Source: an uncultured SAR116 cluster alpha proteobacterium
Lineage (GTDB): Bacteria; Pseudomonadota; Alphaproteobacteria; Puniceispirillales; Marisalimonadaceae
Reading direction: 5' to 3'
NCBI GenBank assembly: GCA_902615995.1
Contig: CACMRF010000005.1
Coordinates: 1-64,000 of the forward strand
Length of the DNA: 64,000 bases
Under the pieces are notes generated by a model, which saw only the letters and a program-made list of their open reading frames with translations, had not been told where the DNA came from and did not search any database. The position numbers and the translations under genes are program-made. Below, piece by piece: positions 44,242-55,451 of the stretch (position 1 is the first letter of the stretch; each line of letters starts with the position of its first letter).

Positions 44242-45324
44242 ATGAACAATAATAATTCAGGCCCTTGGGGCAATAATGATAATAATGAAAGTCCTTGGGG
44301 AAGAAGACCTAATAACCAGACACCTCCTGACGTTGATGAAATTATTAAAAATAGTAAAGACAAATTTAAAAAATTTATGCCATCAAATTTTGGTGGTGGA
44401 AAGGGCTTTTCAATTGTTTTCTTAATATTAATTGGATTATGGTTGGCAACTGGAATTTATAGAGTTAATCCACAAGAACAAGGAGTGGTGTTGAGATTTG
44501 GTGAATGGGTAAGAACCACCGAGCCAGGTCTTCACTATCATTTACCTTCTCCTATCGAAAAAGTAATTACGCCAGATGTAACAAGAGAAAATAAAATAGA
44601 AATAGGATATAGAGCTTTTGGTGGAGGTAACTCAAATAGAAGAGATGTACCAGATGAATCAAAAATGATTACAGGAGACGAGAATAACATTGATATAGAT
44701 TTTGTAGTTTTTTGGAAAATATCTGATGCGGGAAAATATCTATTTAATCTTCAAGATCCTCCAGAAACAGTTAAGGTTGCAGCTCAATCCATAATGAGAG
44801 ATATAATTGGCCAGACTAAAATTCAAACTGCATTGACCGAAGGTAGACAAAATATACAATTAAAAGCTAAATCTTTATTGCAGGATCTATTAAATTTATA
44901 TGAGGCTGGTGTTGAAGTTAGAGATGTTCAATTACTTTCGGTTGATCCACCACAAGAAGTTATAGATGCTTTTAATGACGTACAAAGAGCTAGACAAGAT
45001 AGAGATACTTTAATAAATGAAGCTCAAGCTTTTAGAAATGATGTTGTTCCAAGAGCACGGGGTGAAGCTGCTCAAATGATCAATCAAGCTCAAGCGTATG
45101 AGAGTGAAGTTGTTAATAGAGCCAAGGGTGACACTGATAGATTTTTGTCAATTTATAATAGTTATAAAGTTGACCCAGATGTGACAAGATCAAGGATTTA
45201 TTTGGAAACCATGGAGAAAGTTTTATCCAATGTTAACAAGGTTATAATGGATAAATCGTCAAGTTCATCTGGAATTGTACCTTACTTGCCAATTGACAAA
45301 CTTCAAGGAAAAGGATCAAAATAA
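44242..45324 (+). CDS. hflK: FtsH protease modulator HflK
   Basis: HflK with HflC forms the membrane vault around FtsH protease. The 360 residues contain a Gly/Asn-rich cytoplasmic start, a membrane helix at about 53-72 (FSIVFLILIGLWLATGIYRV) and an SPFH band domain (GVVLRFGEWVRTTEPGLHYHLP, then DENNIDIDFVVFWKI). A coiled-coil region rich in Ala/Gln follows (ARGEAAQMINQAQAYESEVV). Its stop overlaps the hflC start by one base. Confidence 0.93.
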   Translation: MNNNNSGPWGNNDNNESPWGRRPNNQTPPDVDEIIKNSKDKFKKFMPSNFGGGKGFSIVFLILIGLWLATGIYRVNPQEQGVVLRFGEWVRTTEPGLHYHLPSPIEKVITPDVTRENKIEIGYRAFGGGNSNRRDVPDESKMITGDENNIDIDFVVFWKISDAGKYLFNLQDPPETVKVAAQSIMRDIIGQTKIQTALTEGRQNIQLKAKSLLQDLLNLYEAGVEVRDVQLLSVDPPQEVIDAFNDVQRARQDRDTLINEAQAFRNDVVPRARGEAAQMINQAQAYESEVVNRAKGDTDRFLSIYNSYKVDPDVTRSRIYLETMEKVLSNVNKVIMDKSSSSSGIVPYLPIDKLQGKGSK

Positions 45325-46193
45325 TGAGTAATACTAAAATATTAACATATACTTTTGGATTTATAATATTATTTTTTGCTTATAGTTCTTTCTTTACAGT
45401 TGATCAAACTAAACAAGCCATAGTTCTCCAATTTGGAGAACCAAAGAGAGTTGTAAGTAATCCAGGTTTAAATTTTAAGATGCCATTTATTCAAGATGTA
45501 ACATATTTTGAAAAAAGAGTTTTATCTCTTGTTTCAAGTGATTCTGAGGAAGTAATCTTGTCTGATCAAAAAAGGTTGGAGGTTGATACATACTCAAGGT
45601 TTAAAATTATTGACCCTTTATTATTCTATCAAACAGTTAGAAATGAAACTGGTGCAAGACAAAGATTAGAATCAATCATTGATTCTTCAGTAAGACGTGT
45701 ATTAGGTAAACTAGAATTAGTTTCTATATTATCTGATGCGAGACAAAATATTGTTGATGATATTGGCAATGAAGTTAATCAAATAGTTAAAAGACTTGGT
45801 ATGCAAATTATTGATGTTAGAATTAGGAGGGCTGATTACCCCGAAGCTACAAGTCAAAATATTTTTAATAGGATGAGATCAGAAAGAGAACAAGAAGCAA
45901 AAGAATTCAGAGCTCAAGGTGCTGAAGAGGCTCAAAAAATTAGATCTGATGCAGAAAAACAAAAAACAATTTTATTAGCTGAAGCTAAGAGAGAATCCGA
46001 GTCTATAAGAGGTAATGGTGATGGACAAGCAATTAAAATATATGCTGATGCTTTTGGAAAAGATGCAAAGTTTTTCAAGTTTTATAGATCAATGTTAGCT
46101 TACGAAAAAACTTTTGTTGATAAAGATACGACAATGATTTTATCGCCCGAGAGTGAGTTTTTTGATTTCTTTTCAGATAAAAAAGGGAATTAA
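45324..46193 (+). CDS. hflC: FtsH protease modulator HflC
   Basis: The partner of HflK: 289 residues with an N-terminal membrane helix, the SPFH domain (SSFFTVDQTKQAIVLQFGEP, VSNPGLNFKMPFIQDVTYFE) and a coiled-coil end (EREQEAKEFRAQGAEEAQKI; AKRESESIRGNGDGQAIKIY). Coupled to hflK by TAATG. Followed by the degP-like protease, so the three probably act in membrane protein quality control. Confidence 0.94.
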   Translation: MSNTKILTYTFGFIILFFAYSSFFTVDQTKQAIVLQFGEPKRVVSNPGLNFKMPFIQDVTYFEKRVLSLVSSDSEEVILSDQKRLEVDTYSRFKIIDPLLFYQTVRNETGARQRLESIIDSSVRRVLGKLELVSILSDARQNIVDDIGNEVNQIVKRLGMQIIDVRIRRADYPEATSQNIFNRMRSEREQEAKEFRAQGAEEAQKIRSDAEKQKTILLAEAKRESESIRGNGDGQAIKIYADAFGKDAKFFKFYRSMLAYEKTFVDKDTTMILSPESEFFDFFSDKKGN

Positions 46194-46259
46194 TTTTCTT
46201 TTTTTTAACATAATTATGACAATTTTTATCATTTAGAATAATATTATTTAAGGAAATTT

Positions 46260-47681
46260 ATGCTTATTAACCATAAAATAAAGATTTTTTTGATAACCTT
46301 ATTATTAATGTTTATGCCCTTAAGTGGTTATGCAAAAAAGGCTCCCGATAGTTTTGCAAATTTAGCTGAATTATTGAGTCCATCTGTTGTAAATATTTCC
46401 ACAACAACAATCATAGAAGATAGAAAGCAAAATTTACCAGCTTTTCCTCCTGGATCACCATTTGAAGAATTTTTTAAACAATTCCAAGATCCTAATCAAG
46501 GTAAAAGAAGAGCGCAGTCACTTGGATCTGGATTTATAATAGACAAAAAGGGTTATATTATTACTAACAATCACGTGATTGAAAACGCTGAAAAGATTAT
46601 GGTTATACTTCATGATGATAAATCTTTTGAAGCTGAAGTTGTTGGCAAAGACCCAAAAACAGACGTTGCATTATTAAAAATTAATCCAAAAAATACAAAC
46701 TTAAAGGCTGTAAAATTTGGTAATTCTAACGATTTAAGAGTAGGTGATTGGGTTATGGCGATTGGAAATCCTTTTGGTTTTGGAGGTACAGTAACAGCTG
46801 GAATTGTATCTGCAAGAGGAAGAAACATAGGTGGATCATATGACGATTATATTCAAACTGATGCTTCAATAAATAGAGGTAATTCAGGTGGACCTTTATT
46901 TGATATGAAAGGTAATGTTGTAGGTATAAATACGGCAATATTTTCTCAATCAGGTGGATCTGTGGGTATAGGTTTTGCTGTATCATCTAATTTAGCAAAA
47001 CAGGTTTCAGATCAATTAAGAAAATATGGTCGTACAAAGCGTGGTTGGTTAGGCGTTTTAATTCAACAAATAACAAAAGAGATAGCAGAATCTTTAGGTT
47101 TAAAAAATACTCATGGAGCATTGGTATCATCAGCGACTGAAAATGGTCCAGCATTTAAGGCCGGTATAAAGTCTGGTGATATTATTTTAAAATTTAATGG
47201 TATTGAAATAAAGAATATGAATGAATTACCTAAAGTTGTAGCGGGAACACCTGTCGGAGATTCTGTAAAAGTTGAGATTTGGAGAGATGGTAAAATAAAG
47301 ACTCTAAATGTAAAGTTAGGTGAATTAGAGTTGGCAGAAAATAACAATCTTATTGATAACAAGCAAAACAATGGTCTATCTAAATCGTTTCCTAAAATAG
47401 GTTTTGAAATAAAACAATTGGATGATCAAGATATTACAAAATATAAATTAAAAAATTTTTCTAAAGGCATTATAATATCTAATGTTAAAAATAATAGTAA
47501 AGCTTTTAAAAGTGGCCTTAGGGAAGGCATGATTATAATTAGAGTGGGGCAATCCGAAGTTTCAGATTTAAATGTAATAACTAATGCCATAGAAAAGGCA
47601 AAAAAACAAAAAAGAAATGCATTATTAATGCTTGTTAACTTTGAAGGTACAGATAGATTTGTTGCTGTTGAGATATTTTAA
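46260..47681 (+). CDS. degP: DegP/HtrA family periplasmic serine protease
   Basis: A 473-residue periplasmic protease. Signal sequence of about 25 residues (SGYAKKAPD start of mature part); catalytic His in NNHVIENAEKI, Asp in KTDVALLKI, Ser in GNSGGPLFD. Two PDZ domains follow at about 262-350 (GWLGVLIQQITKEIAESLGL) and 385-473 (IIISNVKNNSKAFKSGLREG). All catalytic residues are present. It lies 66 nt behind hflC, as in many alphaproteobacteria. Confidence 0.94.
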   Translation: MLINHKIKIFLITLLLMFMPLSGYAKKAPDSFANLAELLSPSVVNISTTTIIEDRKQNLPAFPPGSPFEEFFKQFQDPNQGKRRAQSLGSGFIIDKKGYIITNNHVIENAEKIMVILHDDKSFEAEVVGKDPKTDVALLKINPKNTNLKAVKFGNSNDLRVGDWVMAIGNPFGFGGTVTAGIVSARGRNIGGSYDDYIQTDASINRGNSGGPLFDMKGNVVGINTAIFSQSGGSVGIGFAVSSNLAKQVSDQLRKYGRTKRGWLGVLIQQITKEIAESLGLKNTHGALVSSATENGPAFKAGIKSGDIILKFNGIEIKNMNELPKVVAGTPVGDSVKVEIWRDGKIKTLNVKLGELELAENNNLIDNKQNNGLSKSFPKIGFEIKQLDDQDITKYKLKNFSKGIIISNVKNNSKAFKSGLREGMIIIRVGQSEVSDLNVITNAIEKAKKQKRNALLMLVNFEGTDRFVAVEIF

Positions 47682-47683
47682 AA

Positions 47684-48574
47684 TTAAATTTGATAATCTT
47701 GTAGATATAGAATTCCTTTTAAATTTGTATGATTAAAAACGACATCTGCTGCATTGTTAAGTATTTGCTTTCCTTTATATGATACACCAATACCTGTTTG
47801 TTTTATTAAATCAACATCATTAGCTCCATCACCTACGGAAATTATATCATTTAGTGTAAAATTTAGCTTTTTTGAAAAACTTTTGGCAATATCTAATTTT
47901 GCATTTTTATCTAATATAGGATTTTGTACACATCCATTAAGTACAATTTTATCATCCTTTTTTTTATAGAGAAAATTGTTACAATGATAATAATCAAATC
48001 CAATCTTTTTTGCTATATAGCTTACCGAAGGGGAAAATCCACCTGAAATAAGTACAGTTTTACATGAATTAGCTCTCATTTTTTCAACTAGTTCTCTTGC
48101 ACCATCAGTAATTCGAATTTTATGATTTAATTTGAAAATATTTTCTAAAGGAAAACCATTTAATAAATTTATTCTTTGTAAAAGTGCATCTTTAAAATCT
48201 AATTCACCTCTCATAGCTCTTTTTGTAATATTTTTTATTTCATTACCTATTCCAGCCTCTTCAGCTATTTCGTCTAGACTTTCTTCTTCAATAATGGTGC
48301 TATCCATATCGCAAATTAGAATTTTCTTTTTACGTGGGGATGAAATATTTAAAAAATTAATATCAATCGGTACATTTTTAAAAACATCTTCAATTTTTTT
48401 TTTAACGTTATTATCTAATTCTTTTAGAACCCATTCATAAAAATCATTTTTTTTAATCTCTTTATTTGAAAATTCAATATTTTGATTATTTAAAATCAAA
48501 TTAATTTGCTTAATAAGATCATTATTAATTTTAAAATATGATGAGTTTGATATAAATAAATAATTAGTCATCAT
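47684..48574 (-). CDS. serB: Phosphoserine phosphatase SerB
   Basis: SerB does the last step of serine synthesis. The HAD motifs are DMDSTIIEEES (nucleophile Asp), LISGGFSPSVSYIAKKIGFD and SVGDGANDVDLIKQTGIGVS. An N-terminal ACT-like segment of about 80 residues is weak. I use the start 48574 (MMTNYLF); an upstream ATG at 48613 would overlap the divergent miaA by 15 nt and is less likely. Convergent with degP at 2 nt. Confidence 0.9.
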   Translation of the reverse strand: MMTNYLFISNSSYFKINNDLIKQINLILNNQNIEFSNKEIKKNDFYEWVLKELDNNVKKKIEDVFKNVPIDINFLNISSPRKKKILICDMDSTIIEEESLDEIAEEAGIGNEIKNITKRAMRGELDFKDALLQRINLLNGFPLENIFKLNHKIRITDGARELVEKMRANSCKTVLISGGFSPSVSYIAKKIGFDYYHCNNFLYKKKDDKIVLNGCVQNPILDKNAKLDIAKSFSKKLNFTLNDIISVGDGANDVDLIKQTGIGVSYKGKQILNNAADVVFNHTNLKGILYLQDYQI

Positions 48575-48598
48575 AATTTTTAAAATATTAAATTTCAT

Positions 48599-49513
48599 AT
48601 GTCCATAATTCAATTAATAGAAAGTAAAATTTTAGATGCAAGTTTTGATGAAACTCCAATTATTATAATTTCAGGTCCAACAGGAGTAGGTAAATCAAAC
48701 TTAGCTTTGTCTTTAGCAAAAAAAATAAATGGGGTAATAATCAATGCAGACTCAATGCAAATATATAAAGAATTAAAAATAATATCATCTCAACCCAGTG
48801 ACAGAGACAAAAAAGTAGTTTCTCATGAATTATATGGCATAAGATCAATTCATCAAAGTTTCTCAATCATGGATTGGTTGGAATTAGTTGAAAAAAAACT
48901 TGATGAAATTTTAAATAAAAATAAGTTGCCTATTATGGTTGGAGGTTCTGGTTTATATATTAAATCAGCAACAAATGGAATATCAAAAATACCAAAGGTT
49001 GATAATGAAGTTTTTGATAATTGTGTAAAACTTTTTGAAAAAATTGGAATAATAGAATTTAAAAAATTAGTAAGTAAAATAGATGAACATTTTATTATTA
49101 AAAATATTGATAAACAAAGATTGATTAGGGCTTATTCTGTCTATTTACAAACTGGCAAAGCTATTTCAGAATGGCATAAGAGTTCTGAAATAAATAAGAT
49201 ATATAATACTTTTTTTTCAATTTTGTTAGAACAAGAAAGAGAAAAAAATTATAAAAATTGTGAAACTAGATTTGATGAATTTATTGATAAAGGCGCTGTC
49301 GAAGAAGTGAGATATTTAAAAGAAAAAAAATATGATAGATCTCTACCAGGATTTAAATGTTTAGGAGTTAATTGGATTTTAAAATATTTAGATAATGAAA
49401 TTTCTCTTAATGATGCAATTATATTGAGTAAACGTGATACTAGAAGATATGTAAAAAGACAATTAACTTGGTTTAGACATAATTTTAATCCAGATCTAAT
49501 TTTAAGGATATAG
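48599..49513 (+). CDS. miaA: tRNA dimethylallyltransferase MiaA
   Basis: MiaA isopentenylates A37 of tRNAs that read UNN codons. The 304 residues show Walker A SGPTGVGKSNLAL, NADSMQIYKELKIISSQPS, MVGGSGLYIKSA and KRDTRRYVKRQLTWFRH. It is divergent from serB by about 25 nt. Confidence 0.94.
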   Translation: MSIIQLIESKILDASFDETPIIIISGPTGVGKSNLALSLAKKINGVIINADSMQIYKELKIISSQPSDRDKKVVSHELYGIRSIHQSFSIMDWLELVEKKLDEILNKNKLPIMVGGSGLYIKSATNGISKIPKVDNEVFDNCVKLFEKIGIIEFKKLVSKIDEHFIIKNIDKQRLIRAYSVYLQTGKAISEWHKSSEINKIYNTFFSILLEQEREKNYKNCETRFDEFIDKGAVEEVRYLKEKKYDRSLPGFKCLGVNWILKYLDNEISLNDAIILSKRDTRRYVKRQLTWFRHNFNPDLILRI

Positions 49514-49575
49514 ATGTTAATCAATAATATATTGACCAAATTAATAAACAAAGTTATTTAATAGCGGAGATAATT

Positions 49576-51330
49576 ATGTTAAACAGAAGTATGAATGGTG
49601 CAGAAGCGCTTATAAAAGCACTAATTGAAAATAATGTAGATACTGTATTTGGTTATCCAGGAGGGGCCGTATTACCAGTTTACGATGCTATCTTTAAAAA
49701 CAATCGAATAAAACATATTCTTGTAAGACATGAGCAAGCAGCAGTTCACGCTGCTGAGGGTTTTGCAAGATCTACAGGAAAGGTTGGGTGTGTCTTAGTA
49801 ACTTCTGGTCCTGGTGCAACGAACGCCATAACGGGATTAACTGATGCATTAATGGATTCTGTGCCTTTAGTGTGTATTACTGGGCAAGTGCCAACACATT
49901 TGATAGGAACTGATGCTTTCCAAGAAGCTGATACGACAGGGATTTCTAGACCGGCAACTAAGCATAATTATCTTGTAAAAAAACCTAAAGATTTATGCAA
50001 AGTAGTTCATGAAGCATTTGAGATTGCGAGTAAGGGTAGACCTGGCCCGGTTCTAATTGATTTACCAAAAGATATTCAACTTTCTGAAGTAAAATATGAA
50101 AAAAAAACTGTTGTAACTAGTAAAAAAATTATTAATAACCAATCTGTAAAAAGTAGTGAAATAAAAAAAATAGTTGATTTAATTTTAAGCTCAAAAAAAC
50201 CAATTTTTTATGGTGGTGGAGGCATTATAAATTCTGGAGTAGAAGCATCAAAATATTTAAACCAAATTATAAATTTATTAAATACTCCTATTACTCTTAC
50301 TTTAATGGGGCTTGGAGCTGTTGCTCATGACAATAAAAACTTTCTTGGAATGTTGGGTATGCACGGCACTTATGAGGCTAATTTAGCTATGCATCATTGT
50401 GACTTAATGATCAATGTTGGTGCTAGATTTGATGATAGAGTTACTGGTAGATTAGATGCTTTTTCACCAAATTCAAAAAAAATTCATATAGATATTGATC
50501 CTTCTTCGATTAATAAAATAGTTCAAGTTGATTTACCTATTATCGGCGATGTAAAAGTTGTTTTAAAAGAAATTTATAACGAGCTTAAAAAAAGAAATTT
50601 AAAAACATTCTCTTGTAAAAGTTGGTGGTCAGATATTAACAAATGGAAAGAAAAAAAATCCCTTTCATATTCAACCGATGAAGTAATCATTAAACCTCAA
50701 TATGCTATTGAAAAATTATATAAATTAACAAAATCAGCTGATCCCTTTGTGACTACTGAAGTCGGCCAGCATCAAATGTGGGCGGCACAATATTTTGGTT
50801 TTTCAAAACCTAATCATTGGATGACATCTGGAGGTTTAGGAACTATGGGGTATGGTTTGCCAGCTTCAATAGGCGTTCAAATAGCAAATCCAAAATCTTT
50901 GGTTTTAGATATAGCTGGAGAAGCATCGTTTTTGATGAATATGCAAGAATTATCTACTATCGTACAATATAACCTACCAATTAAGATATTTATTATTAAT
51001 AATCAATGGATGGGCATGGTGCGGCAATGGCAAGAGTTAATTCATGGATCCAGATATAGTGAGAGCTATACAGATTCTTTGCCTGATTTTATAAAACTAG
51101 CTAACAGTTTCGGTATTAAAGGGATCAGAGCTGAAAAGATGAATGAACTGCAAAATGTTATAGATCAAATGTTGGAGCACAACGGTCCAGTGTTAGCAGA
51201 TATTTGCGTTGCTAAAGAAGAAAATTGTTTTCCAATGATACCATCTGGGTCTGCTCATTATGATATGATTTTAAATAAAGAAGACAAAAAGAAACAAAAG
51301 GTTTCGTCAGATGGGTTGGCTCTTGTATAA
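49576..51330 (+). CDS. ilvB: Acetolactate synthase large subunit
   Basis: The TPP enzyme of branched-chain amino acid synthesis. The 584 residues have the active-site Glu in [20 protein letters not shown], the FAD-binding middle domain and the TPP motif in [19 protein letters not shown] with [15 protein letters not shown]. The classic G-D-G of the TPP motif is here G-E-A, which is common in this subunit from AT-rich alphaproteobacteria by my recollection and worth a check. It starts ilvB-ilvH-ilvC. Confidence 0.93.
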   Translation: MLNRSMNGAEALIKALIENNVDTVFGYPGGAVLPVYDAIFKNNRIKHILVRHEQAAVHAAEGFARSTGKVGCVLVTSGPGATNAITGLTDALMDSVPLVCITGQVPTHLIGTDAFQEADTTGISRPATKHNYLVKKPKDLCKVVHEAFEIASKGRPGPVLIDLPKDIQLSEVKYEKKTVVTSKKIINNQSVKSSEIKKIVDLILSSKKPIFYGGGGIINSGVEASKYLNQIINLLNTPITLTLMGLGAVAHDNKNFLGMLGMHGTYEANLAMHHCDLMINVGARFDDRVTGRLDAFSPNSKKIHIDIDPSSINKIVQVDLPIIGDVKVVLKEIYNELKKRNLKTFSCKSWWSDINKWKEKKSLSYSTDEVIIKPQYAIEKLYKLTKSADPFVTTEVGQHQMWAAQYFGFSKPNHWMTSGGLGTMGYGLPASIGVQIANPKSLVLDIAGEASFLMNMQELSTIVQYNLPIKIFIINNQWMGMVRQWQELIHGSRYSESYTDSLPDFIKLANSFGIKGIRAEKMNELQNVIDQMLEHNGPVLADICVAKEENCFPMIPSGSAHYDMILNKEDKKKQKVSSDGLALV

Positions 51331-51332
51331 TT

Positions 51333-51890
51333 ATGTCAATATATGAAAAATTAAATATTGAAGAGAAAGAAAGCATAAGAACTCTGACAGTTGTTGTAAA
51401 TAATGAGCCTGGAACGTTAGCAAGAGTTATTGGTTTATTTTCTGGAAGAGGCTATAACATTGAAAGTTTAACTGTTACAGAAATTGATAATAAAAGAAGT
51501 CTCTCTAGAATTTCTATTGTAACCAAAGGCACGAGTAATACTATCGAACAAATAAAATCGCAATTGTCAAGGTTAATTCCTGTTCATCTTGTAAGAGATT
51601 TGACACTTGAAGGCCCATTTATAAAAAGTGAATTAGCTCTTGTAAAAGTCGTTTCTTCTGGGTTAGATAGAGTTGAAGCATTAAGAATTGCAGATACTTT
51701 TAGAGCTAAAACTCTCGATGTTACATTAAAAAGTTTTGTTTTTGAATTAACAGGAAAACCTAATAAAATAGACGCATTTGTGAATTTAATGAAATCTCTT
51801 GGTGACATTGAAATTTCACGTACTGGTGTTTCAGCGATGTCCAGGGGATATAAAACTGAAACAAAAATAATAAATAAAATTTTCGAATAA
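51333..51890 (+). CDS. ilvH: Acetolactate synthase small (regulatory) subunit
   Basis: The regulatory subunit that gives valine feedback control. The 185 residues have an N-terminal ACT domain (LTVVVNNEPGTLARVIGLFS, GRGYNIESLTVTEID) and a C-terminal domain (ELALVKVVSSGLDRVEALRI, VFELTGKPNKIDAFVNLM). It starts 2 nt after ilvB. Confidence 0.95.
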   Translation: MSIYEKLNIEEKESIRTLTVVVNNEPGTLARVIGLFSGRGYNIESLTVTEIDNKRSLSRISIVTKGTSNTIEQIKSQLSRLIPVHLVRDLTLEGPFIKSELALVKVVSSGLDRVEALRIADTFRAKTLDVTLKSFVFELTGKPNKIDAFVNLMKSLGDIEISRTGVSAMSRGYKTETKIINKIFE

Positions 51891-51898
51891 ATTAATAA

Positions 51899-52927
<1,029 letters not shown>

Positions 52928-52965
52928 TTTATATTATGGTAAGATATTTTTATATAGAAAGGTAA

Positions 52966-54003
<1,038 letters not shown>

Positions 54004-54034
54004 TTATTTGATTTTATGATTATATATACTTTGT

Positions 54035-54928
54035 ATGCTTTTTGAAAAAAGTAAATATTATAAAAACAAACTATTTAATTCATTATTAATTTTAATATGC
54101 TTAATTTTAATATTTATAGGCAAGTTAGACTTAATAGCTATCAGAAATATATCTTCTTTTTTAACTGACTTTTTTTCTCCAATATCTCAGTTAGTCAGCA
54201 AACCTGCTTTAGAATTAGAGAACGTTATAAAAGATGTTCAATCTGCAACTTTTCTAAGGGATCAAAATATAAAACTTAAAAGTGAAAATCGTAGACTTAA
54301 GATTATTGAAACAAAATTAGCTAATACTGAAAGTGAGTTAATTGAATTAAAAAAATTATTAAATTTTAAAATTGATCGTAATAAAATTATTTTTACTGGA
54401 AGAGTGTTAAATATTTCTGGAGGAACTTTTGCAAAGACTATGGTTATTAATGGAGGAATTGAAGATGGCATTAAAAAAGGACAACCAGTAGTTTCATCTT
54501 TAGGTTTAGTAGGTTCCATAATAAGTGTTGGGCCATTCACAAGCAGAGTATTATTAACAATTGACATAAATTCTATGATACCCTCATATTTAACTCAAAG
54601 TGGTTGGCCAGCTATTGCACAGGGTGAAAATGGAAAATTATTAAAATTAAGATTTTTATCTTCAGAAGCTAAACCTATTATTGGAGAAATTATAGAAACT
54701 TCAGGACATGGTGGTGTTTTCCCATCTGGTCTAAATGTTGGAAAAATTATATCCATGTCAAATGGAAATTATTATGTTCAGCCACTTCCTAATCCTCAAA
54801 AATTAAGATTTGTTTCTATAATCTCTAATGGTGATTTAGAAAATAGAAAAAAATCTATTGGGTTTGCTCCTCTTCAAGAAAATCAAAACAAAATAAATTT
54901 GAAAGGTTTTAATAAATTTAGTAAGTAA
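54035..54928 (+). CDS. mreC: Rod shape-determining protein MreC
   Basis: A bitopic scaffold protein of the elongasome: 297 residues with an N-terminal membrane helix at about 17-35, a coiled coil (RDQNIKLKSENRRLKIIETK) and periplasmic beta domains (VLNISGGTFAKTMVINGG, then GLVGSIISVGPFTSRVLLTI and SGHGGVFPSGLNVGKI). Follows mreB, 10 nt before mreD. Confidence 0.93.
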   Translation: MLFEKSKYYKNKLFNSLLILICLILIFIGKLDLIAIRNISSFLTDFFSPISQLVSKPALELENVIKDVQSATFLRDQNIKLKSENRRLKIIETKLANTESELIELKKLLNFKIDRNKIIFTGRVLNISGGTFAKTMVINGGIEDGIKKGQPVVSSLGLVGSIISVGPFTSRVLLTIDINSMIPSYLTQSGWPAIAQGENGKLLKLRFLSSEAKPIIGEIIETSGHGGVFPSGLNVGKIISMSNGNYYVQPLPNPQKLRFVSIISNGDLENRKKSIGFAPLQENQNKINLKGFNKFSK

Positions 54929-54938
54929 ATTTACCTCA

Positions 54939-55451
54939 ATGGAAAAGTATAACTCAGAATTTTTTTTTAATAATCTAATTTTTACCCTAATTATTTTAGC
55001 TGCTTCTTTTTTACAGATTTCTTTAAATTTTCTATCATTCTTTATAATTTCGCAGCCATATATTTTAGCTATAATTTTATTTCTTACTTTAATAAGAGCA
55101 GATTATGAGGTATCTAGTATTCTAATAATCTTTTATGGACTATTATATGATTTAATAACAGGAGGACTAATAGGAATTCATTCTTTGTTTTTTTTATTTT
55201 TGAAGTTGTTTACATTAAATTTAAATATTAGTAATAAGATTTTAAAAAAATATGGTGAATGGTTTTTATTTTCTTTTTCGTATATTATAAGTTTATTAAT
55301 TATGAAGTTCATTTTTGTAATTGTAAATTTTAAATTTCCAGATATTTATGCAATTTCGTTTAATCTTGGAACAACTCTTTTACTTTTCCCCGTAATTTTG
55401 TTTTTAATTGATATGCCAAAAATAGTTTTTAAAGTATTTGTAAGTAAATGA
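54939..55451 (+). CDS. mreD: Rod shape-determining protein MreD
   Basis: A 170-residue integral membrane protein with about five hydrophobic helices. The segment FYGLLYDLITGGLIGIHSLF matches the MreD hallmark (G-x-x-x-D-x-x-x-x-x-x-x-G). It overlaps the start of the PBP2 gene by 4 nt. Confidence 0.88.
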   Translation: MEKYNSEFFFNNLIFTLIILAASFLQISLNFLSFFIISQPYILAIILFLTLIRADYEVSSILIIFYGLLYDLITGGLIGIHSLFFLFLKLFTLNLNISNKILKKYGEWFLFSFSYIISLLIMKFIFVIVNFKFPDIYAISFNLGTTLLLFPVILFLIDMPKIVFKVFVSK

